From the NCBI RefSeq assembly GCF_007923265.1, contig NZ_VOJA01000004.1, positions 173,304-237,303 of the forward strand: a stretch of 64,000 nucleotides of DNA, in the 5' to 3' direction. The position numbers and the translations under genes are program-made. Every line of letters starts with the position of its first letter. Position 1 is the stretch's first letter. Origin of the DNA: Francisella salimarina (lineage in GTDB: Bacteria > Pseudomonadota > Gammaproteobacteria > Francisellales > Francisellaceae). The notes below the pieces were generated by a model, which was not told the origin of the DNA, searched no databases, and saw only the letters and a program-made list of their open reading frames with translations. Shown piece after piece: positions 1 to 8,136 of this stretch.

Positions 1-2
1 TA

Positions 3-227
3 CAAGCTATAGACCTTAGTTGGGTAGCTGGATCTGCTCCAGCAGATAGTTTTAGATGTAGTGCAAAAGTTCGCTATAGGCAAAAAGATCAGTCTTGTAA
101 TGTGCAAATAAATGAAGATGGTTCAGTTAATGTGGTTTTTGATGAGCCACAAAGAGCAATAACTCCAGGACAATCTGTAGTCTTTTATGATGGTGAGATT
201 TGTTTAGGAGGAGGGATAATTATTTAG
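3..227 (+). CDS. mnmA: tRNA-specific 2-thiouridylase MnmA, C-terminal end (5' partial)
   Basis: The frame is open from base 3 to the TAG at 225-227, so only the last ~74 codons are present and the start lies before the window. The peptide runs ...[13 protein letters not shown]... and ends ...[11 protein letters not shown]. This matches the C-terminal beta-barrel of MnmA, the enzyme that thiolates U34 of Lys, Glu and Gln tRNAs; the catalytic Cys residues lie upstream and cannot be checked. It ends tail-to-tail against the lipoprotein gene with about 20 bp between them. A tRNA-Gln with a UUG anticodon, a substrate type for this enzyme, is encoded at 45.6 kb. Confidence 0.85.
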   Translation, partial: QAIDLSWVAGSAPADSFRCSAKVRYRQKDQSCNVQINEDGSVNVVFDEPQRAITPGQSVVFYDGEICLGGGIII

Positions 228-248
228 ATTTTTGTTAATATTTATATG

Positions 249-1187
249 TTAATTATTATCACTTGCTAATGTGGTTTTCTGATTATCTGTTGAGTCAGTC
301 TGTTTTTCTTGGGATGAGCTAGTATTAGAGCTACCGTTTGTAGCTATTTCTATAGCACTACCGCTATTTGCAATAATATCATCATTATCTTGATCAGCTT
401 TTGTAATTAACTCATGATCTAGGGTTGCCGCATCACTAGATATTTCTTGACGAGTATAACTAGACTTCTTGGTAGATGTATCAACCACATCATTCAAGTA
501 GACACCGACTTCTTTTTTGACATCTTTTTGGCTTTTCAAAACGTCTCTTTGCATAAATTGCGCTTCATGCACTGTATCAATAGTCATATGAGTATATAAA
601 AACTCTGGATCAATAATATATGGTCTGAGGGATGTATTGTATTCTTTTTCTAGCTCAGGGAAATCAACAGTATAAGCTACTTTTATGCGCTTTGTACCAT
701 CCCTATCAGTTATTAACATTGCAACAAGATCTGAATCTATAGGGTACTGTTTTCTAACTAAGTGATACTGTTGTTTTCTATCGAGAACTATTTGTCTGAC
801 AGGAGTTGCGTATACACTTTCAGTCTTTATAGGCTTGTTAACAGTTGTTATTCCGGCTTTTTGAAGTTCTGCCATAGCACGATTACCATAATTGTCTTTA
901 GCTAACTTAAGATCAATCTCAATCATCTTAGCAAGTACTTTCTCTCTAAACTCTCTAGTTTGCTTTAAAGTAAATGCAAGACAAGTTCCAGTATCATCTT
1001 TTTGGAAACAACCATTTCTTTTGTCAATTAGTACAAAAAGTTTTCTGGTTTTATCGTAGTATAGTTGGTAATCAGGAGTATTATCACCATGACCAAGATA
1101 AACAAACTGGTCATTTGATAGCATTCCGCATGAAGTAACAGTTAAAATTAGTAGTAATAGTGATATTTTGCTTAATATCTTGCGCAT
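249..1187 (-). CDS. Hypothetical lipoprotein
   Basis: A 312-residue protein with a typical lipoprotein signal: basic start MRK, a leucine/isoleucine-rich core, and lipobox-like LTVTSCG with Cys20 as the predicted lipidated residue. The mature part is soluble and mixed-charge, and the last ~70 residues are Ser/Thr/Asn/Gln/Asp-rich and probably disordered. I recognise no domain. It lies downstream of def on the same strand with a 95-bp gap, so it could be the last gene of the rib-def transcript or have its own promoter. Cell-envelope location is inferred from the signal; function is unknown. Confidence 0.75.
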   Translation of the reverse strand: MRKILSKISLLLLILTVTSCGMLSNDQFVYLGHGDNTPDYQLYYDKTRKLFVLIDKRNGCFQKDDTGTCLAFTLKQTREFREKVLAKMIEIDLKLAKDNYGNRAMAELQKAGITTVNKPIKTESVYATPVRQIVLDRKQQYHLVRKQYPIDSDLVAMLITDRDGTKRIKVAYTVDFPELEKEYNTSLRPYIIDPEFLYTHMTIDTVHEAQFMQRDVLKSQKDVKKEVGVYLNDVVDTSTKKSSYTRQEISSDAATLDHELITKADQDNDDIIANSGSAIEIATNGSSNTSSSQEKQTDSTDNQKTTLASDNN

Positions 1188-1282
1188 ATTTCAAATTCCA
1201 TAATTTAACAACAATTTCAAGACATAATTTTTGCTTAGTGACGCTAAAAAGTAAAGCTTTGATTACAGGAAAATACTAAAAA

Positions 1283-1801
1283 TTAAGTTTTGGCATTTTC
1301 TTGCATCAGTTTTTTATATTTTTTCTCTATCATTTTACGTTTAAGTGAACCAAGATGATCAAAAAAGGTAACACCATTTAGATGATCTATTTCATGTTGG
1401 ATACATCTTGCTAGGAAATCATCTTTTTCAATTTCAATCTCCTCACCGAACTCATTAAGTGCTTTTATCCTAACTCTTGTTGCTCTATTAACCTTAGCAG
1501 AAACTCCAGGAAATGATAAACAACCTTCTTCATCAATTATCTTACCACTCTGGTCGATTATCTCAGGATTGATGATTGTAATTGTTTCGGGAGTCTCACT
1601 CTCTAAGTTATCATACATGATAAAGAATCTTTTTTTGATACCAACTTGTACTGCAGCTAAGCCAACACCATTTGCTTCTATCATTAAATCGCGCATCTCT
1701 GCTATTGTTGCTCGGAAATCATCATTGATTTCTTCTGGTGTAACTTCTTGTGCCACTTCTTTGAGTATTGGGTGAGGATACTTTAGGATCTCTAAAGACA
1801 T
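1283..1801 (-). CDS. def: Peptide deformylase
   Basis: 172 residues. All three deformylase motifs are present: GVGLAA (45-50), EGCLS (92-96) and HEIDH (136-140), giving the Cys/His/His metal site and catalytic Glu. The enzyme removes the formyl group from N-terminal fMet of nascent proteins in the cytosol. It starts 3 bp after the ribH stop on the same strand, so it is read as the last gene of the riboflavin operon. That pairing is unusual, since def is more often next to fmt; no fmt is seen here. Confidence 0.96.
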   Translation of the reverse strand: MSLEILKYPHPILKEVAQEVTPEEINDDFRATIAEMRDLMIEANGVGLAAVQVGIKKRFFIMYDNLESETPETITIINPEIIDQSGKIIDEEGCLSFPGVSAKVNRATRVRIKALNEFGEEIEIEKDDFLARCIQHEIDHLNGVTFFDHLGSLKRKMIEKKYKKLMQENAKT

Positions 1802-1804
1802 ATT

Positions 1805-2248
1805 TTATACTCCTTGTTCTAATATATCTTTTTTCATTTTTGCCATAGTTAGGGCTGCTTGAACACAGTATTTGCCTTTGTGTCCTTTTTTGCCACCAAC
1901 TCTTTCTAATGCTTGTTCTTTATTGTGTGTAGTTAATATACCAAAGATTACTGGAAGGTTATACTCATGCATAACTCTTTGCGTACCATAGCTTACTTGA
2001 TCACAAACATAATCATAGTGATCTGTCTCGCCCCTGATTACACAACCAAGAAGTACAATCGCATCAACTTGGTTAGTCTCTGCTAAAAGTTTAGCAGCAT
2101 AAGGCAACTCTACTGCACCTGGAACTTTTTTGATATATATTTGACTATCTTTTAGACCTTGAGCATATGCTTCTTCTAGGGCTCCTTCAAGCATTTTATC
2201 CGTTATCAATGAGTTAAATTCACTTACGACAATAGCTAGTTTTCTCAT
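1805..2248 (-). CDS. ribH: 6,7-dimethyl-8-ribityllumazine synthase
   Basis: 147 residues, close to the usual lumazine synthase length. It begins MRKLAIVVSEFN, the conserved N-terminal strand, and contains the PGAVELPYAAKLLAE and LGCVIRGETDHYDYV motifs that build the active site with its catalytic His. It condenses 5-amino-6-ribitylaminouracil with 3,4-dihydroxybutanone phosphate to make lumazine, the substrate of RibE. It follows ribBA by 3 bp and precedes def by 3 bp, consistent with one polycistronic mRNA under FMN riboswitch control. Confidence 0.96.
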   Translation of the reverse strand: MRKLAIVVSEFNSLITDKMLEGALEEAYAQGLKDSQIYIKKVPGAVELPYAAKLLAETNQVDAIVLLGCVIRGETDHYDYVCDQVSYGTQRVMHEYNLPVIFGILTTHNKEQALERVGGKKGHKGKYCVQAALTMAKMKKDILEQGV

Positions 2249-2251
2249 GCT

Positions 2252-3463
2252 CTATATTCCTTTGATTGTATGTTTTGCTTTATTTTTCTTGGTTATTAAG
2301 TAGTTTCTGTTATGTGAATTTACAAATGCTTCACAGTATACAGGCTCTGCATCTATATCTACATTTCTGAGGGCTGCTAATTTCTCAGGGTTATTTGAGA
2401 TAAGCTTACACTTATTTACTTTATTATATTTTAGGACTTGTATAGCTAAGTCATATTTTCTTGCATCACTTGGCAAACCTAGAGCTAAATTGGCTTCTAT
2501 AGTGTCCATATTTTCATGCATTTGTAAGTTATATGCTTTGAGTTTGTTTGTTAGGCCAATGCCTCTACCTTCTTGATTAAGGTAAATAAAGAAGCCACCT
2601 TCTTGAGCAATCATCTCAATACCTTTTTGAAGTTGATCTTGGCAGTCACAGCGTAGTGATCCAAAGATATCCCCGGTCAAACAAGAGGAGTGCATTCTAA
2701 CAAAAGGTGTTTCACCCTGATAGGCTTTTGACAAGACCACAACTTCTTCATTAGAAAAGTTATCCCTATAAACACTCATCTCAAGCTCACCTATATTCTT
2801 AAAAGGTATAGTTGTTCCGACCAAGCGACTAACAAAAATTTCAGTTGCTAAACGGTACTGATAAAGTTCAGCAATAGTTAAAAGAGGTAAGCTATACTTT
2901 TTGGCAAATGCTTCTAATTCAGGTGCTTTCATCATTGTGCCATCTTTGTTCATCAGTTCACATAGGACACCTGCACTATTGAAGCCACTTAGCTTCATAA
3001 GATCAACGGTTGCTTCAGTATGACCATTTCTACCAAGTACACCTTTATCATTTGCTATGAGTGGGAAAATATGTCCTGGTCGAGCTAGCTCCTCGGCTTT
3101 TGCATCAGCTTTTGATGCTACTTGTATTGTGTGGGCTCTGTCTTTTGCAGATACTCCGGTAGTCACACCTTCTTTGGCTTCTATAGTTATAGTAAATGGG
3201 GTTGTAAAAGTACTATTATTTTGATCAGCTGCTACCATTGGTGTTAGATTTAACTGCTTTGCTTTTTTTGAATCCATTGCTAAGCAAACGATACCACTTG
3301 TGTATTCAAGCATAAAAGCAATATTTGCTTCTGTGGCTTTCTCACCTGGTAGAATTAGGTCTCCTTCATTTTCTCTATCATAATCATCGAGCACAACCAC
3401 AGGCGTACCTTGCTTGAGAGCTTGTATTGCGTTTTCAATATTTTCTTTTATTTGTCTAAACAT
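2252..3463 (-). CDS. ribBA: Bifunctional DHBP synthase / GTP cyclohydrolase II
   Basis: 403 residues from the ATG at 3463. A longer reading starting at 3520 is possible, but this ATG has an AAGGA ribosome site just upstream and begins MFRQIKEN, so I prefer it; it overlaps the end of ribE by 8 bp. The N-terminal half is DHBP synthase (DDYDRENEGDLI acidic motif). The C-terminal half is GTP cyclohydrolase II, with the zinc cysteines in SSCLTGDIFGSLRCDCQDQL and the NQEGRGIGL segment. It supplies both starting branches of riboflavin synthesis. Confidence 0.95.
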   Translation of the reverse strand: MFRQIKENIENAIQALKQGTPVVVLDDYDRENEGDLILPGEKATEANIAFMLEYTSGIVCLAMDSKKAKQLNLTPMVAADQNNSTFTTPFTITIEAKEGVTTGVSAKDRAHTIQVASKADAKAEELARPGHIFPLIANDKGVLGRNGHTEATVDLMKLSGFNSAGVLCELMNKDGTMMKAPELEAFAKKYSLPLLTIAELYQYRLATEIFVSRLVGTTIPFKNIGELEMSVYRDNFSNEEVVVLSKAYQGETPFVRMHSSCLTGDIFGSLRCDCQDQLQKGIEMIAQEGGFFIYLNQEGRGIGLTNKLKAYNLQMHENMDTIEANLALGLPSDARKYDLAIQVLKYNKVNKCKLISNNPEKLAALRNVDIDAEPVYCEAFVNSHNRNYLITKKNKAKHTIKGI

Positions 3464-4061
3464 TTTCTTTAAATCCTTGTATATATTTGTAGATATACTT
3501 ACCTGTTGCATCAGCTTCAAGATTTACAATAGAGCCCTTAGTATAGTTCTTTGCAATAGTGACCTCAATAGTATGCGGTATCAAAGTTACTGTAAAAGAG
3601 TCTTCAAGAGTATCGATTACAGTTATGCTCATACCATCTATAGTCACAAATCCCTTTGTGACTAGATACTTAAGTAATTCTTTGGATGCTGAAATCTCAA
3701 CTAGCCATGCTCCACTGGCATCTGTGATATTTATGATTTGTCCAGTTTCATCAATATGACCTTGTACCATGTGCCCACCGACATGATCGCCATAGCGCAT
3801 AGCAAGCTCAGTATTCACTAACTGATTTTCTACTAGGCTATTTAGATTAGTTCTTTGTAGGGTTTCTGGAACTGCGTCAAAATTCGCAGTTAAATTTTGT
3901 TTATCGATTTCAGTTACTGTAAGACAAGTGCCATTGATAGCAACGCTGTCACCAATATTGCAATTTGTACTATTATTAAACCTTATACAAAAGGTTTTTA
4001 TATTACCTTTATCTATTATACTTTCTATTGTTCCTAGTTCTTGGACAATGCCACTAAACAT
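3456..4061 (-). CDS. ribE: Riboflavin synthase, alpha subunit
   Basis: 201 residues made of the two tandem lumazine-binding barrels typical of the family. The start MFSGIVQELG, the NGTCLTV segment and GGHMVQGHIDETG are diagnostic. It dismutates two lumazine molecules to riboflavin. Its 5' end overlaps ribD by 8 bp and its 3' end overlaps the preferred ribBA start, so translation of the three genes is probably coupled. Confidence 0.96.
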   Translation of the reverse strand: MFSGIVQELGTIESIIDKGNIKTFCIRFNNSTNCNIGDSVAINGTCLTVTEIDKQNLTANFDAVPETLQRTNLNSLVENQLVNTELAMRYGDHVGGHMVQGHIDETGQIINITDASGAWLVEISASKELLKYLVTKGFVTIDGMSITVIDTLEDSFTVTLIPHTIEVTIAKNYTKGSIVNLEADATGKYIYKYIQGFKENV

Positions 4062-5124
4062 TGGTAGTTTCCTTAAAATATGAATTTATTAGTAAATCTT
4101 CACCTAAAAAAGATACATCTTGAAATATGAGCTTCTCTTTAGGATTGCACCCTGCAATTACAACAGGCGATAAATATGTTACAAGTTCATTAATTAGTTT
4201 TTGATTTATAAAATTTTCTAGAGTTTTTTTACCACCTTCAACCAAAAGGCTTGTTATCCCTGTTTGTCCCATTTTGTTTAGAAGGCTGTCTAAGCAAACC
4301 TGATTCTGGAATGTTGGCAGTAGCCAGTATTCAATACCAAGATTATCTAGTTCACTGGCAACTTGAGCAGAAATTTTTGAACAAACAAAAATAGTTTTTG
4401 CATGATTTTGGTCTAAAACTTTCCAACGCTTATCTATTTCTAAGAGGTTGTTGGATATAATAAATCTAGTAGGGTGTTTCTTTTTGTTTAGCTGTATTCT
4501 TACATCAAGGCTTGGGTTATCGTTAATTAGAGTTTGCTTTCCTATAAGTATTGCATCACAAATATTACGTAGCTGGTGAGTGTTTACAAATGCTTCTTTA
4601 GAACTGATTTTTTTTGAGTCATTACCATTTACAGCTATTTTGCCATCAAGAGACATTGCCCATTTTGCATACACAAAAGGTCTTTGAGTTTTTTGGTAGT
4701 GGAAAAATATTTTATTTTGATCTTGAGCTTGTTTTTCTAAGACTCCAACTTTGACTTCTATTCCAGCATCTTTGAGTTTTTGTATGCCTTTGCCAGCAAC
4801 TAATGGGTTAGGGTCAAGTGTCGCGACCACTACCTTTTGTATGCCCGCTTTAATTAAGGCATCCGTACATGGCGGAGTTTTTCCGTGATGGCAACATGGC
4901 TCTAAGGTTACGTATGCAGTAGCACCTTTTGCTTTGTCTCCAGCTTTTTTCAGTGCATGAATTTCTGCATGACCCTCTCCTATAGCTTCGTGCCAACCTT
5001 CTGAAATAATGGCTCCATTTTTTACTATTATGCATCCAACCATAGGATTTGGAGATACTGATAGCTTACCTCTATTCGCTAGCGTTAGAGCTTGTTGCAT
5101 ATAATAGTTTTCAATATTTTTCAT
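4054..5124 (-). CDS. ribD: Bifunctional riboflavin deaminase/reductase RibD
   Basis: 356 residues. The N-terminal deaminase domain (about 1-145) has the zinc site HAE (52-54) and PCC (76-78) with a further Cys at 86; the C-terminal reductase domain (about 150-356) contains FVYAKWAMSLDGKIA. The enzyme deaminates the GTP-derived pyrimidine and reduces its ribosyl side chain. It is the first gene of the operon and sits 113 bp below the FMN riboswitch. Its ribosome site is weak (CTGGG about 5 bases before ATG) and part of it may be occluded, as described for the leader. Confidence 0.96.
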   Translation of the reverse strand: MKNIENYYMQQALTLANRGKLSVSPNPMVGCIIVKNGAIISEGWHEAIGEGHAEIHALKKAGDKAKGATAYVTLEPCCHHGKTPPCTDALIKAGIQKVVVATLDPNPLVAGKGIQKLKDAGIEVKVGVLEKQAQDQNKIFFHYQKTQRPFVYAKWAMSLDGKIAVNGNDSKKISSKEAFVNTHQLRNICDAILIGKQTLINDNPSLDVRIQLNKKKHPTRFIISNNLLEIDKRWKVLDQNHAKTIFVCSKISAQVASELDNLGIEYWLLPTFQNQVCLDSLLNKMGQTGITSLLVEGGKKTLENFINQKLINELVTYLSPVVIAGCNPKEKLIFQDVSFLGEDLLINSYFKETTNV

Positions 5125-5125
5125 T

Positions 5126-5162
5126 TGCCCAGTTAAAATTGTTAGTTACACTTAGGGCAGGG
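5126..5162 (-). promoter_or_regulatory. Putative expression platform of the FMN riboswitch
   Basis: Between the aptamer and ribD the RNA contains CCCUGCCCU (5162-5154), which is perfectly complementary over 9 nt to the aptamer's 5' strand AGGGCAGGG (5371-5363). Part of the same element (UGCCC, 5159-5155) can instead pair with GGGCA (5130-5126), which overlaps the weak ribD ribosome site. I see no U-tract terminator here, so a translational sequestor/anti-sequestor switch is the better reading. The complementarities are seen; the mechanism is inferred. Confidence 0.6.
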
Positions 5163-5237
5163 ATAGCAAAACGAAATAATACACAAACAGCCAACAAAGC
5201 AGTTGCTATTACTAAGTTCTACTTATGAATTTCTTCA

Positions 5238-5377
5238 ATCTTCTTTCATCCAGACTATACTGTCGGCTTTGGAGTTACACCAAATCTGCTTGACCTTTTT
5301 AGTATCTAAAAAGCGCTCGCGGGCTTCTGTGGTTAGACAGTTACCGCCGGTAGGGAATTTCGCCCTGCCCTGAAGAT
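5238..5377 (-). ncRNA. FMN riboswitch (RFN element)
   Basis: On the minus strand the segment shows the conserved RFN landmarks in order: a closing stem (ATCTTC at 5377-5372 with GAAGAT at 5243-5238), AGGGCAGGGCGAAATTCCC, CCGGCGGTAA, CCCGCGAGCG, a variable hairpin, GGTGTAACTCC, AAGCCGACAGTATAGTCTGG and ATGAAAGAAG. It lies upstream of ribD and therefore should repress the rib operon when FMN is plentiful. Confidence 0.95.
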
Positions 5378-5386
5378 TATTTTGAA

Positions 5387-5392
5387 ATTATA
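5387..5392 (-). promoter_or_regulatory. Probable -10 box of the rib operon
   Basis: A perfect TATAAT on the minus strand lies 10 bases before the 5' strand of the RFN closing stem, which puts transcription start almost exactly at the riboswitch. The -35 region is weak (TTACTA at an 18-base spacing), so the call rests mainly on the -10 box and its position. Confidence 0.5.
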
Positions 5393-5492
5393 ACACTTCT
5401 AAACTTTATATAGTAAGAAAGTTTTTAAATAAAATATGCAAAATCATGAATCAATATTATAATTGTAAAATAGCCGTTTATATGGAGCTGAA

Positions 5493-6761
5493 ATGAATCA
5501 GTATTATATATTTGTAATATTATGTGTTATAGCAGCCTTCTCTAGTTACGTTAACTATAGGTATCTTAAATTACCCAAAGCTATTGGGTTAACAGTTTTG
5601 AGTGCTTTGATAGCACTTTTAATTGCACTATTACTTAAGATTGATCACAAATCTTTATTTCCTATTTATACTCTGCTATACAATGTAAATTTTAAGGAAG
5701 TGGTTTTAGAAGTCCTTCTTGGCTATCTTGTTTTTGCATCAGCGATGCACCTAAACTTTGTAGAAATAAAAAGAAACTCGTATGGTATATTTATACTTTC
5801 TAGTTTAGGGGTCGTAATATCTACTTTTACAATAGGTACATTATGCTGGATTGCTGCACCATATATACTGGGGATTCATGTTGACTATGTACGTTGTCTT
5901 ATGATTGGTGCTATCTTCTCACCAACGGATCCTGTTACAGTATTTGACGTATTTAAGAAAAATACAAATGTACCAAAGAAAGTAAAAACGATCTTATCAG
6001 GAGAGGCACTATTTAATGACGTATTCTCGATTGTCTTATTTTTATTTTTTCTATCTATTGTTGTAGATGGTAAGCAAAATACAGGCTCGGTAACGCTTCT
6101 CTTTATGTTTGCACAAGATATTTTGGGCGGTGCTTTACTAGGTGCTCTTCTAGGATACTTAGCAAAAACATTAATGAGTAGATTAGATGATGGATATACA
6201 CTTATTATAGTCTCTCTTGCATTTGTTAGTTTTGGCTCTTGGTTTGCGACATACTTAAATGTTTCCGAGGCTGTAGCTATGGCTATAACAGGTATTGTTA
6301 TAGGGAATTCTCGACCACAAGAACGAGTGTCTGTAGAGTCAAAGGCTATCCTTACTAACTTTTGGATGGTTATCGACGAGCTTCTTAATGCTTTTTTATT
6401 CGTATTAGTTGGTATCGAGATACTTGAGATGAATCCTTCTTGGTATTTTATCGCGGCAGGAGTTGTTGTTTTCGTTATCTCTGTTATTGCTAGATACAGT
6501 AGTGTGATTATTTCTCTATTTCTCACTGAAAGGAAGAAGCATGTAGACTTTTGGAGGAATAATCTTATTATCACATGGGCTGGGCTGAGAGGGGGAGTTT
6601 CTATAGCATTAGCCTTATCTATACCGTTAGCCCATAGAGAGACAAATTCATTCTCGATTGTTTATATTGCTGTTTTCTTATCAATATTTATACAGGGAGT
6701 GACCTTTAAAAAACTTCTTGGTAGATTGTATAACAATAAGGTGGCTTACTCAAAATCTTAA
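5493..6761 (+). CDS. Na+/H+ antiporter, CPA1 (NhaP-like) family, copy 1
   Basis: 422 residues, almost entirely hydrophobic, with about 12 predicted membrane helices and no long cytoplasmic tail. CPA1 signatures are present: SPTDPVTVF in the middle helices, the ion-binding pair in GEALFNDVFSIV, and TWAGLRGGVSIALALSIP near the C-terminus. It should exchange Na+ (or K+) for H+ across the inner membrane. It is transcribed away from the rib operon; a TATAAT at 5458-5463 is a possible -10 box. The next gene is a close paralogue in the same orientation. Confidence 0.88.
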   Translation: MNQYYIFVILCVIAAFSSYVNYRYLKLPKAIGLTVLSALIALLIALLLKIDHKSLFPIYTLLYNVNFKEVVLEVLLGYLVFASAMHLNFVEIKRNSYGIFILSSLGVVISTFTIGTLCWIAAPYILGIHVDYVRCLMIGAIFSPTDPVTVFDVFKKNTNVPKKVKTILSGEALFNDVFSIVLFLFFLSIVVDGKQNTGSVTLLFMFAQDILGGALLGALLGYLAKTLMSRLDDGYTLIIVSLAFVSFGSWFATYLNVSEAVAMAITGIVIGNSRPQERVSVESKAILTNFWMVIDELLNAFLFVLVGIEILEMNPSWYFIAAGVVVFVISVIARYSSVIISLFLTERKKHVDFWRNNLIITWAGLRGGVSIALALSIPLAHRETNSFSIVYIAVFLSIFIQGVTFKKLLGRLYNNKVAYSKS

Positions 6762-6877
6762 TATATTACCTTTTTCTAAGGGGCTTTATATTTGGGGATT
6801 AAGATACATATGAGGCTAATTAACAAGTATAATAAGTTGCAAAATTGTTAGTTGTTCAACTAGAGAGGTGCTTGATT

Positions 6878-8128
6878 TTGAGCTTATATTCATTGTTTGT
6901 TTTGCTTTGTGTTATAGCAGCATATTCAAGTTATTTTAATTTAAGGTTTTTAGGCTTACCTAAAGCTATAGGTCTTACAGCCCTTAGTGCTTTTATATCA
7001 TTATCATTATTGGTGTTGATAAAACTAGAGCCAAATTTCTTTTCACCGGTATATGATATGCTTGATAGTGTTAATTTTAAGACATTGGTGTTAAAGGTAC
7101 TTTTAGGCTACCTTCTTTTTGCATCAGCAATGCATTTGGACTTTTCAAAAATTAGGAAATTTTCATTACCGATAGCTGTTTTATCTAGTCTTGGTGTCGT
7201 TGTTACGGCCTTTATAATGGGTACACTTTGTTGGTTTATGGCTCCTTTAGTTGTAGGTGTTAATATTAGCTATGTGCATTGCTTGATGGTGGGGGCGGTA
7301 TTGTCACCTACGGATCCTGTTACAGTGTTTGCTGTATTTAAATCAACAAAGGCTGTTCCTGAGAAGGTTAAGGCGATACTATCTGGCGAAGCTATATTCA
7401 ATGATGTGTTTTCTATAGTACTATTCTTAATTTTGCTGTCGATAATCACCAACTCTAATCAAAATGTTAGTATCAGTGAGTTCGTAATAATGCTTTTTCA
7501 AGAAGGAGCTGGAGGTATTGTTTTAGGTATGATACTTGGCTTCTTTGGTGCTCGATTGATGTCTAATTCTGATGATACCCATACGCTTATAATCATGTCA
7601 TTAGCAATAGTTAGTGTGGGTTCATGGCTTGCAACTAGAATAGAAGTCTCTGAGCCTTTAGCAATGGTGGTTTGTGGTATAGTGATTGGCAACTCTAAGC
7701 CCCGGGGTGAGATTTCTGAAGAGTCAAGAAAGGGGCTCTCAAGTTTTTGGGCAATTGTCGATGAACTCTTGAATACCTTTCTGTTTGTGTTAATTGGAAT
7801 AGTAGCTCTAAAAATGTCTTTTTCAGTTAATGTTTTAATAGCAGGAGTTATATTGTTTATTATAGCGCTTGTTGCTCGCTATTTGAGTGTTATTTTTTCT
7901 ATGTTTTTGGTTGATAGATCTACCAAAAATCAATTTTGGAAAAATGGCTTTGTTATAACGTGGGCAGGTCTAAGAGGTGGGGTGTCCATAGCTTTAGCTT
8001 TGACAATACCTATTGAGTACAGGAGTGATCACGCATCATCAATAGTTTATATAGCAGTGTTACTATCAATATTTATACAAGGAGTTTCTTTTAGAAAAGT
8101 TTTAGATAAAGCGTATGCCAAAAAATAA
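6878..8128 (+). CDS. Na+/H+ antiporter, CPA1 (NhaP-like) family, copy 2
   Basis: 416 residues from a TTG at 6878. I choose this start over the TTG at 6845 because AGAGGTG (6862-6870) is well placed before it and because the product MSLYSLFVLLCVIAAYSS then aligns without offset to copy 1 (MNQYYIFVILCVIAAFSS). It carries the same motifs: SPTDPVTVFAVF, GEAIFNDVFSIV, TWAGLRGGVSIALALTIP. The pair looks like a local duplication that has diverged to roughly 55-60% identity by eye. Differing ion or pH ranges are plausible but not shown. Confidence 0.87.
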   Translation: MSLYSLFVLLCVIAAYSSYFNLRFLGLPKAIGLTALSAFISLSLLVLIKLEPNFFSPVYDMLDSVNFKTLVLKVLLGYLLFASAMHLDFSKIRKFSLPIAVLSSLGVVVTAFIMGTLCWFMAPLVVGVNISYVHCLMVGAVLSPTDPVTVFAVFKSTKAVPEKVKAILSGEAIFNDVFSIVLFLILLSIITNSNQNVSISEFVIMLFQEGAGGIVLGMILGFFGARLMSNSDDTHTLIIMSLAIVSVGSWLATRIEVSEPLAMVVCGIVIGNSKPRGEISEESRKGLSSFWAIVDELLNTFLFVLIGIVALKMSFSVNVLIAGVILFIIALVARYLSVIFSMFLVDRSTKNQFWKNGFVITWAGLRGGVSIALALTIPIEYRSDHASSIVYIAVLLSIFIQGVSFRKVLDKAYAKK

Positions 8129-8136
8129 CTACTAAT

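Noticed and set aside
3461..3520. The longer RibBA start at 3520
   Set aside because: It would add 19 residues inside ribE, while the ATG at 3463 has AAGGA upstream and gives the usual family start.
5885..6574. A 229-codon minus-strand ORF across antiporter copy 1
   Set aside because: It is the mirror of a long conserved coding frame and shows no protein features of its own; several other such antisense frames were dismissed for the same reason.
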